Assembly: GCA_025357995.1 (NCBI GenBank)
Contig: JANYLF010000107.1
Coordinates: 1-6,375 of the forward strand
DNA: 6,375 bases
Direction: 5' to 3'
Source of the DNA: Acidimicrobiia bacterium
Lineage (GTDB): Bacteria; Actinomycetota; Acidimicrobiia; IMCC26256; JAENVU01
The notes below the pieces were generated by a model. The model was not told the DNA's origin, made no database searches, and saw only the letters and a list, made by a program, of their open reading frames with translations. Position numbers and translations under genes: made by a program. Shown here in pieces: positions 1 to 4,955 of this stretch (position 1 is the first letter of the stretch; the number at the start of each line of letters is the position of its first letter).

Positions 1-438
1 CTGCTCCGCAGTTTGCGCCCACGCGACGTGGTGGGGGTCGTCGACCTCGACGATCTGCGCGGCATCAACGCGCGTTCTGGACATCACGGTGGTGACGCCG
101 CGATCCGATCGGTCGCGCGCTACTTGTCGGAGACGGTGCGCCAGGCCGACTCGGTGGCCCGACTCGGCGGCGACGAGTTCGTGGTGGTCTTGCGTGACGT
201 CGGTGACGAGGCGTTCGGATTGATCGATCGCATCGTCGGTGACTGGAATGTCAACAATCCGGAGGCGACCTTCAGCGCGGGTGCCGCGGTGTATGTCGGC
301 GGAGACCCCGAGGTCACACTCCGGTCGGCCGACGACGCCCTGTTCCACGCGAAGCGTGGTGGCCGAGCGCGTGCGCAGCTCGCGCCGCATCATCCCGCGG
401 CACCGCCGGATGCCGTGCAAGATGCATCGGGATTCTGA
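1..438 (+). CDS. GGDEF-domain diguanylate cyclase, C-terminal part (5' truncated by window)
   Basis: This is the C-terminal part of an enzyme that would condense two GTP into the second messenger cyclic di-GMP. The frame is open from base 1 (L-L-R-S-L-R...), so the true start and any sensor domain lie upstream. The stop is TGA at 436-438. Visible motifs are D-L-D-D-L-R-G-I-N (metal-binding Asp and guanine-contacting Asn positions), G-H-H-G-G-D, and an intact GGDEF active-site loop at 166-180. An inhibitory I-site, R-Q-A-D, sits exactly five residues before GGDEF. The usual A-D-D-A-L-F-H-A-K-R-G-G-R-A-R segment closes the domain. The first motif departs from the common D-x-D-x-F-K pattern (D-D-L-R), but the catalytic residues are kept, so activity and product feedback are likely. 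A tail of about 25 Ala/Pro-rich residues follows, with no EAL domain. The convergent GNAT gene ends 3 bases downstream. Confidence 0.93.
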   Translation: MLRSLRPRDVVGVVDLDDLRGINARSGHHGGDAAIRSVARYLSETVRQADSVARLGGDEFVVVLRDVGDEAFGLIDRIVGDWNVNNPEATFSAGAAVYVGGDPEVTLRSADDALFHAKRGGRARAQLAPHHPAAPPDAVQDASGF

Positions 439-441
439 GCG

Positions 442-1059
442 CTATTCCACCGGCTCGCGCCACATGGTCCACGTGGGTGGCGCACCTTCGATCGGGAACA
501 CCTTGTCGGTCTCCACGAATCGGTAGCGCGCGTAGTAGGCGAGGTTCCGTTCCTTGTCGGTCTCGAGGTAGGTCGGGCTCCCCGCCTCGTCGGTCCGCAC
601 GAGCACGCACTCGAGCAGGCGACTGCCGTAGCCGCGTCCCTGATGCTCGGGATCGACGCCGAGCGTGGCGAGGTACCAGTGCTCCACCCGGGGATGCACT
701 TCCTCGACGGCACGGAGGTATTTGAGCGTGCGGAACAACGAGCCGATCGCGACGGGCGCCACCGCGAGGAGGTGCAGCATCTGGCGCGCTTGGCGGCCGG
801 CACTGGGCGGATAAGTCCCCGGCGGGAGCCACACCGCGACTCCCACGACCGTGCCGTCGACCATCGCGACCCACGCCTCCCCGTGTTTGTGGGCGTCGAC
901 CAACCCGCCGATGAAGAACGCTCGCATGCCGACCGTACGCGAGCGCTCGCGGGGGAGGAGGTGACGCATGATGGGTGAATCGTCAAACGCGCGGGCGAGT
1001 ACTTCTGCCGACACACGGATCTGCGCGAACCGCAGCGGAAGTACTTCGACGTCGGTCAC
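442..1059 (-). CDS. GNAT-family N-acetyltransferase (205 aa)
   Basis: A cytoplasmic acetyl-CoA-dependent acetyltransferase whose substrate cannot be read from sequence. Acetyl-CoA-binding motif A is clear at residues 133-149 (L-G-V-D-P-E-H-Q-G-R-G-Y-G-S-R-L-L), with the Q-x-x-G-x-G pyrophosphate loop at 140-145. It is followed by Y-L-E-T-D-K-E-R-N (about 164-172) and a Y-Y-A-R-Y-R-F segment (175-181), both typical of motif B. A basic, hydrophobic stretch at about 88-115 inserts before motif A, as in GNAT proteins that resemble general small-molecule acetyltransferases. The length of 205 aa is normal for a single GNAT domain. The start is GTG at 1059-1057. No Shine-Dalgarno is visible, but a TACGAT box ends 8 bases before the GTG, which suggests a leaderless message. 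It lies downstream of the lipoprotein operon on the same strand, separated by 54 bases containing an inverted repeat, so it may be a separate unit. Confidence 0.9.
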   Translation of the reverse strand: MTDVEVLPLRFAQIRVSAEVLARAFDDSPIMRHLLPRERSRTVGMRAFFIGGLVDAHKHGEAWVAMVDGTVVGVAVWLPPGTYPPSAGRQARQMLHLLAVAPVAIGSLFRTLKYLRAVEEVHPRVEHWYLATLGVDPEHQGRGYGSRLLECVLVRTDEAGSPTYLETDKERNLAYYARYRFVETDKVFPIEGAPPTWTMWREPVE

Positions 1060-1063
1060 AGCT

Positions 1064-1102
1064 GCGGATCGTACGGTGACAATCGCACCCGTACCGGATC
1101 GC
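1064..1102. repeat. Imperfect inverted repeat between the YVTN lipoprotein gene and the GNAT gene
   Basis: The core arms are GTACGGTG (1071-1078) and CACCCGTAC (1086-1094). They pair over 8 bp with one bulged C and a 7-base loop. Outside the core the symmetry continues imperfectly: GCGGATC on the left, against the reverse complement GCGATCCG on the right. The left arm overlaps the candidate -10 box of the GNAT gene. No T-run follows on either strand, so it is not a standard intrinsic terminator. An operator for a dimeric repressor or a weak hairpin terminator for the lipoprotein operon are both possible. Confidence 0.4.
1068..1073 (-). promoter_or_regulatory. Candidate -10 box of a leaderless promoter for the GNAT gene
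   Basis: On the minus strand the hexamer is TACGAT, which matches the actinobacterial TANNNT -10 pattern. Eight bases separate it from the GTG start at 1059, so transcription could begin at or next to the start codon. No convincing -35 lies 16-18 bases upstream. The absence of a Shine-Dalgarno ahead of the GTG agrees with leaderless translation. This is inferred from pattern and spacing only. Confidence 0.4.
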
Positions 1103-1113
1103 TGACTGCTCGG

Positions 1114-2289
1114 TTACCGGTAGTTGCCAGTGTGTCCGAGGCTGAAGCGCCCGGGTTGGGGAAAGATGGACAGACCGTGCGGGCCACTCCCGACGGGGAT
1201 GCGCTTCACGAGTGCACCGGTCGTGGTGTCCACCACGTAGACGGCTCCGCTGTACCGACCGGTAACCCAGAATCGCGTGCCGTCGGCGCTGATGCCGCCC
1301 ATGTCGGGTGTGCCACCGATGTGCCAGGTGTCGATCACCTTGCGAGTCGCGAAGTCGATCACCGAAATCGAGCCTCCGAGCCGGTTCGTGGCGTAGAGCT
1401 TGGTGCCATCTCGACTCGGGTAGAGGCCGTGGGTGCCGCGCCCGGCCGCGATGAAACCGACTTCGGTCATCGTCGCCGGGTCGATCACGGACACACCGTT
1501 GCGACCCTGGTTCGCGACGTACATCACCGTGCCGTCGGGAGACGACCGGACGTCGACCGGCATGCCGCCCACCTTCAGCTCGCCCGTGACCGTCATCGTC
1601 GCCAGGTCGATGCGAACGAGCCAGCCTGAGAACTCGCAGCTCGCGATCATGGTGGAGCCGTCCGGAGTGAAGTCGGCGTGGTTCACGCCGCTGTGCGCGA
1701 TAGGCAGCGACTTCACGAGCGACCACGTCTTCGGATCCCGGAAGTCGACGCGGCTGTTGCGTTCGGCCATCACGATCGCACGCGTTCCGTCGGGCGCGAA
1801 GTAGAGGTTGTACGGATCCTCGACCGGGATGGCGCGCCCGGGCTTGCCGGTGCGCGGATCGATCGGCGTGAGCGAGTTCCCCTTGTTGTTGTTCACGTAC
1901 AACGTGGAGAGGTCGTAGCTCGGCACCACGTGTTGAGGGGTTCTCCCGACCGCGTAGTGATCGATCACTTGCAGCGTGTTCGGATCGATCACGTCGACGG
2001 TGTTGGACAGGCTGTTCGGGACATAGACGCGCGTGGGGATGTCGGCCATCGTCGGCGCGAGCATTCCCACGCCCGTGTGCGCGTAGATGTTGACGCCCGG
2101 ACCCGCGCCCATCGGGCCCGTGACCGTGGCACGGGTGGTGGTCGTGGTGTTCCGGGGCGAGGTGGAGCTCGTCGTGGAGGTGTCGTGCTCGTGGCTCGCC
2201 GGTGGCTCGCCGGCTTTGGTGCCGCTTCCGCTACAGGCCGCCAGCGCGGTGATCAGCAGGGCAAGTGCGGCGTGGCCCGATCGCCTCAT
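1114..2289 (-). CDS. YVTN/YncE-type seven-bladed beta-propeller lipoprotein (391 aa)
   Basis: A predicted lipoprotein on the outer face of the cell membrane. Residues 1-19 form a lipoprotein signal: M-R-R, a hydrophobic core, then lipobox L-A-A-C with the lipidated Cys at 19. Residues 20-58 are a low-complexity Thr/Ser-rich linker containing S-H-E-H-D. From about residue 87 there are seven repeats of 41-43 residues, with YV-like strands near 89, 131, 171, 214, 257, 299 and 341. They carry S-V-I-D-P-A-T/T-L and P-D-G-T turns, diagnostic of the 40-residue YVTN propeller family, which gives a seven-bladed propeller. The tail reads R-F-S-L-G-H-T-G-N-Y-R. YVTN proteins usually mediate surface binding or protein interaction. 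No catalytic or haem motif is visible, and function is unknown. The start ATG (2289-2287) is fixed by the signal peptide, a GGAGG site and the ATGA overlap with the Kelch gene stop. A longer upstream reading frame has no signal peptide and is an artefact. Confidence 0.92.
   Translation of the reverse strand: MRRSGHAALALLITALAACSGSGTKAGEPPASHEHDTSTTSSTSPRNTTTTTRATVTGPMGAGPGVNIYAHTGVGMLAPTMADIPTRVYVPNSLSNTVDVIDPNTLQVIDHYAVGRTPQHVVPSYDLSTLYVNNNKGNSLTPIDPRTGKPGRAIPVEDPYNLYFAPDGTRAIVMAERNSRVDFRDPKTWSLVKSLPIAHSGVNHADFTPDGSTMIASCEFSGWLVRIDLATMTVTGELKVGGMPVDVRSSPDGTVMYVANQGRNGVSVIDPATMTEVGFIAAGRGTHGLYPSRDGTKLYATNRLGGSISVIDFATRKVIDTWHIGGTPDMGGISADGTRFWVTGRYSGAVYVVDTTTGALVKRIPVGSGPHGLSIFPQPGRFSLGHTGNYR
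2191..2212. repeat. Exact 11-bp tandem duplication in the lipoprotein linker
   Basis: GTGGCTCGCCG occurs twice head to tail (2191-2201 and 2202-2212) inside the linker of the YVTN lipoprotein. Because 11 is not a multiple of 3, the two copies are read in different frames, giving G-E-P and then P-A-S-H. Loss or gain of one copy would put the signal peptide out of frame with the propeller. Confidence 0.85.
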
Positions 2290-3317
2290 CGAACCTCCAG
2301 GGTCGTGATGGTCGGGAGAATCGAAGGACTTTCCCCGCCGACGAGATACGCGACGCCGTTCATCACGGCAATGGCTGCATCGGTCACCGGCGTCGGCAAC
2401 GTCCCGACCGGCGTGAACGCGATGGGAGTCGTGCCGCTCGGGTCGACATCGAGCCGCCACACCTGGTTGGAGATGTGGCCTGCGAGTTGGCCACCGAACA
2501 CGTAGATGTGACCGCCGACCGTGGCCGCTACCGCGTCGGTCAACGGTTGGGGCAGCGTTCCCACCTGAGTGACGGTACCCGTCGCGGTATCGAGAGCCTG
2601 CACCGCGCGGACGGCACCCGACGCGTTGCCGGTGGTGGTCCCGCCGATCGCGTACACCTTGGTTCCGAGCGCCGCGACGGCGGCGTAGCGCACCGGAACC
2701 GGCAGGTCTCCGAGAATCTGAAACGTGACGCCGTCGGCGGTGGCGAGGGTGGTGGCGCGGACGCGCGCGCCGTCGTAACCACCGAGGATGAACGTGCGGT
2801 TTCCGATGGTCGCGGTCGCGAGGTCGGAGCGTGGAATAGGCAGCTTGCCGATCACGCCGACCGTGCCGTTGGCGTTGACCGCTTGTACGCCCGCGGTCTC
2901 GCTGGCGTTCCCGCCGCCGAACACCATGGCCCGGCCGCCGAGGCGTGCGCCGGCGGCGTCGTGCACCGCGGTGGTGAGCGCACCGGCGCGCATGACCGTC
3001 TTCGTGGTGGGATCAATCCGCAGGATCTCGCTGATCGTCTGCTTCGCGCCGTTGAAGCCGCCGAGGAGCAGCAGATGATCGCCATCGGCGACGAGCACCG
3101 CCCGCGCCGATGGCCGCGGCAGTTGGAATCCCGCAGCGGTGACCACGACTCGACCGGTGGGGGTGTTGGCCGTGGTGGTCGATGTCGGCTGCGAGCTCGT
3201 TGGCTTCGAATTCGTGTTGGTCGTGGTCGGGTGCGCGGTCGATGTCGAACCGCTCGAGCACGCCGTGGTCACCAGGCCGAGCGCGCACGCGACCAGACCA
3301 AGGGCTCTGCGAGACAT
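2286..3317 (-). CDS. Kelch-repeat six-bladed beta-propeller lipoprotein (343 aa)
   Basis: A predicted extracytoplasmic lipoprotein. The signal peptide (residues 1-20) begins M-S-R-R, continues with a hydrophobic core and ends T-T-A-C, with the lipidated Cys at 20. The T at -3 is less usual than L but allowed. Residues 21-55 are a Ser/Thr/Asn-rich linker that keeps the fold away from the membrane. From about residue 65 there are six Kelch-like repeats. Their di-glycine strands (for example L-L-L-L-G-G, T-F-I-L-G-G, I-Y-V-F-G-G, A-Y-L-V-G-G) have doublets at 86-87, 134-135, 179-180, 225-226, 275-276 and 327-328, about 45-52 residues apart. This predicts a six-bladed propeller filling the mature protein. 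L-P-x-P/R turns recur between blades. Kelch propellers bind proteins or sugars, and a few are oxidases, but no active-site residues are recognisable here. The start is ATG 3317-3315, the only ATG between the upstream in-frame stop (3350-3348) and the signal peptide. Its Shine-Dalgarno is weak (GGG). It is the first gene of the two-gene operon. Confidence 0.9.
   Translation of the reverse strand: MSRRALGLVACALGLVTTACSSGSTSTAHPTTTNTNSKPTSSQPTSTTTANTPTGRVVVTAAGFQLPRPSARAVLVADGDHLLLLGGFNGAKQTISEILRIDPTTKTVMRAGALTTAVHDAAGARLGGRAMVFGGGNASETAGVQAVNANGTVGVIGKLPIPRSDLATATIGNRTFILGGYDGARVRATTLATADGVTFQILGDLPVPVRYAAVAALGTKVYAIGGTTTGNASGAVRAVQALDTATGTVTQVGTLPQPLTDAVAATVGGHIYVFGGQLAGHISNQVWRLDVDPSGTTPIAFTPVGTLPTPVTDAAIAVMNGVAYLVGGESPSILPTITTLEVR
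2294..2298 (-). promoter_or_regulatory. Shine-Dalgarno of the YVTN lipoprotein gene
   Basis: On the minus strand GGAGG precedes the ATG at 2289 by four bases (TTCG). It lies inside the end of the Kelch gene. Together with the ATGA overlap it fixes this ATG as the start and points to translational coupling of the two lipoproteins. Confidence 0.75.
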
Positions 3318-3476
3318 CGACCCAGTCTGGACGACCGCGATGCGGATTCACGGGACGGCTCGGTCAACGGTCGGCAATTCTTGCGGAGCGCGAACAGGCA
3401 CGGTCGGGCTTTAGGCTGAATGCGCCGCATTGTGCGCGTGCATGTGCGCCGGTCGCCGATTGCTGTGGAGAACCTT
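3318..3476. promoter_or_regulatory. Divergent intergenic region between the lipoprotein operon and rsgA
   Basis: About 160 bases separate the outward-facing Kelch and rsgA starts, so promoters for both operons are expected here. Toward rsgA, TAGGCT at 3412-3417 fits the TANNNT -10 pattern and would leave a 5' leader of roughly 50 bases before the GTG start, but no matching -35 was found. Toward the lipoproteins, TTGACC (3367-3362 on the minus strand) matches a -35, but no good -10 lies 16-18 bases downstream. The region being regulatory is likely; the individual boxes are weak. Confidence 0.4.
3467..3470 (+). promoter_or_regulatory. Shine-Dalgarno that places the rsgA start at GTG 3477
   Basis: GGAG sits six bases before the GTG at 3477-3479. 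The upstream in-frame ATG at 3420 has no comparable site. The 19 residues it would add are basic and unlike the usual N-terminus of the family. Confidence 0.6.
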
Positions 3477-4505
3477 GTGTCGTTTGCTCGTCTCGTGCCC
3501 GTCGGCTGGGACGATCGAGCGCGCGCCGCGTACGGAGAAGTTGCCGGTGCGGCCCGTATCCCTGGCCGCGTGGTGCGCGTCGATCGGATCTCGTGCGTGG
3601 TCGCGGCGCCTGATGGCGAGCGGATCGCCCGGTTCGTCGATCTCCCGGCGGTCGGAGATTGGGTCGCGCTGGCCGAGGATCCGGACGACGAGCAATTGGT
3701 GATCGCCGCGATCGCACCGCGATGGTCGGCACTGACTCGTCACGACGCCGACCGGGAACGGGTGCAAGTGCTCGCGGCGAACGTCGACGTGGTGATGATC
3801 TCCGCGCCCGGAGATCGGCCGAGCGCGGCGCGCGTCGAGCGTGAGACCGTGCTGGGCTGGGAAAGCGGTGCCCAACCCCTGGTGATCGTCACAAAAGCCG
3901 ACGTTGCGGCGCCGGGCTACGTGGAGGAGTTGCGGGCGCGCCTAGTTGGGGTCGAGGTCATCGAGACGTCGGCGGTGAGTGGGCTCGGCGTGGATGCCGT
4001 GGAGGCCGCGTTGGCGCCGTGTCGTACTGCAGTGATGCTCGGACCCTCGGGCGCGGGGAAATCCACATTGATCAATGCACTGTTGGGTGAAGACCGACTG
4101 GCGACGGGCGCGGTGCGTGACGACGATCGGCGCGGCCGTCACACCACATCGAGCCGCGAGTTGGTGGTCATCCCGACCGGCGGGGTGTTGATCGATACGC
4201 CGGGAGTCCGCACCCTCGGTCTGGGTTCCGTCGAGGACGGCCTCGATGCCGCGTTCGCGGATGTCGTCGCGATCGCGGCGCAGTGTCGGTTCGGCGATTG
4301 CGCGCACCACGGCGAACCGGGGTGCGCGGTAGAGGCTGCGGTCGCGTCCGGCGAGCTCGACTCGACCCGGCTGGAGAACTACCGCCACCTTGAAGCGGAG
4401 ATCGTCGGCGACGGCCGGGTGGTCGATCATGTGGCCGCCAAAGCGAAACGCGAAGAAGACAAGCGGATCCAACGCCAAGCACGCAGTGACCGGTCCGGCC
4501 GATGA
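3477..4505 (+). CDS. rsgA: Ribosome small-subunit-dependent GTPase A (RsgA/YjeQ/EngC)
   Basis: A cytoplasmic, circularly permuted GTPase. The family binds the 30S subunit late in assembly and, on GTP hydrolysis, helps release maturation factors such as RbfA. With the GTG start it is 342 aa, close to the E. coli length. In this numbering, an N-terminal OB-fold region (about 1-95, with P-G-R-V-V-R-V and V-G-D-W-V) is followed by the permuted G motifs. These are G4 T-K-A-D (139-142), G5 T-S-A-V-S-G-L-G (around 165), G1 P-loop G-P-S-G-A-G-K-S-T (189-197), the G2 region R-H-T-T-S (221-225) and G3 D-T-P-G (240-243). A zinc knuckle follows as C-x4-C-x-H-x5-C at 270, 275, 277 and 283, then a basic helical tail (K-A-K-R-E-E-D-K-R) that contacts rRNA in relatives. 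All key residues are present. An ATG at 3420 is an alternative start, giving 361 aa. The stop overlaps the next gene's start as ATGA. Confidence 0.96.
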   Translation: MSFARLVPVGWDDRARAAYGEVAGAARIPGRVVRVDRISCVVAAPDGERIARFVDLPAVGDWVALAEDPDDEQLVIAAIAPRWSALTRHDADRERVQVLAANVDVVMISAPGDRPSAARVERETVLGWESGAQPLVIVTKADVAAPGYVEELRARLVGVEVIETSAVSGLGVDAVEAALAPCRTAVMLGPSGAGKSTLINALLGEDRLATGAVRDDDRRGRHTTSSRELVVIPTGGVLIDTPGVRTLGLGSVEDGLDAAFADVVAIAAQCRFGDCAHHGEPGCAVEAAVASGELDSTRLENYRHLEAEIVGDGRVVDHVAAKAKREEDKRIQRQARSDRSGR

Positions 4506-4924
4506 CGGTGAGCGTCGACGCCGAGCTCGGCGCGGTCGACTGGGTGCAAGCCAAGGCGGACCTCGCGGCCGACGCGTTCGACAACGGTCGCACCTCGGCC
4601 GCGCTCCGGCGGTCGTTCGTACAATCGCAACACGTGGCCTTCGCGTGGGACGAGGATCGGCTCGTCGGCATGGCCCGCCTCCTCTCGGACGGCGTCTGCA
4701 ACGCGTACTTGCTCGACGTGTGGACGAAGTCGTCGCATCGCCGCCAAGGAGTCGCCTCCGCGATGGTCCGCCGGCTCGTCGAGGCCGTGCCCGGTCAACA
4801 CATCGGATTGCAGACCGACGATGCGCAGACCTTCTACTCATCATTGGGGTTTGCGCCCCAGCCCGAATTCTGGGCCCGGATCTCGGGCACGTGGCTGGCC
4901 AACGCGGCCGCCCAAACGGACTGA
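4502..4924 (+). CDS. Small GNAT-family N-acetyltransferase (140 aa)
   Basis: A single-domain, cytoplasmic acetyl-CoA-dependent acetyltransferase of unknown substrate. The strand A-F-A-W-D-E-D-R-L-V-G-M-A-R (46-59) leads to the core L-L-D-V-W-T (70-75). Motif A has the loop R-R-Q-G-V-A (80-85), fitting R/Q-x-x-G-x-A. The C-terminal F-Y-S-S-L-G-F (111-117) is the classic GNAT motif B ending. The 140 aa length is typical of compact members. The start ATG (4502) overlaps the rsgA stop in an ATGA junction with no clear Shine-Dalgarno of its own, so translation is probably coupled to rsgA. Coupling to a ribosome-assembly factor could hint at a protein substrate, as with Rim acetyltransferases, but the sequence is not recognisably RimI, RimJ or RimL. 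A small-molecule substrate is equally possible. Confidence 0.9.
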   Translation: MTVSVDAELGAVDWVQAKADLAADAFDNGRTSAALRRSFVQSQHVAFAWDEDRLVGMARLLSDGVCNAYLLDVWTKSSHRRQGVASAMVRRLVEAVPGQHIGLQTDDAQTFYSSLGFAPQPEFWARISGTWLANAAAQTD

Positions 4925-4941
4925 GCCCGCCGAACCAGTTG

Positions 4942-4947
4942 TATCGT
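4942..4947 (+). promoter_or_regulatory. Candidate -10 box of a leaderless bioB promoter
   Basis: TATCGT fits the TANNNT -10 pattern and lies eight bases before the bioB ATG at 4956, in the 31-base gap after the GNAT stop. There is no Shine-Dalgarno before this ATG. Initiation at or beside the ATG would give a leaderless bioB message independent of rsgA read-through. The -35 region (about 4919-4924) is poor. The spacing is the same as at the GNAT gene around 1059. Confidence 0.4.
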
Positions 4948-4955
4948 CACGCCCC

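Noticed and set aside
430..450. Terminator between the converging cyclase and GNAT genes
   Set aside because: The gap is 3 bases and no GC-rich stem with a T-run is visible at either gene end.
314..1016. Other minus-strand open frames overlapping the first GNAT gene
   Set aside because: Arg/Ser/Pro-rich shadow translations. The frame at 442-1059 carries a complete GNAT motif A and B.
2290..2460. 57-codon N-terminal extension of the YVTN lipoprotein
   Set aside because: It would lie fully inside the Kelch gene, has no signal sequence, and would bury the lipoprotein signal that starts at ATG 2289, which has its own GGAGG.
1678..2505. Plus-strand open frame opposite the YVTN lipoprotein gene
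   Set aside because: Arg/Val/His-rich shadow translation with no recognisable fold. The minus strand has a signal peptide and seven regular repeats.
3335..3367. Promoter for the lipoprotein operon starting from TTGACC (minus strand)
   Set aside because: The -35 match is good, but the bases 16-18 downstream (CGCATC region) do not resemble a -10 box, so I did not list it as a separate site.
2265..3419. Long plus-strand open frame (384 codons) opposite the Kelch lipoprotein gene
   Set aside because: Its translation is Arg/Gly/Asp-rich without domain motifs, and it mirrors a clear lipoprotein gene on the other strand. Long antisense frames are expected at this GC content.
4821..4955. 45-codon N-terminal extension of BioB
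   Set aside because: It overlaps the end of the GNAT gene in another frame, has no similarity to BioB, and family-like sequence begins at ATG 4956.
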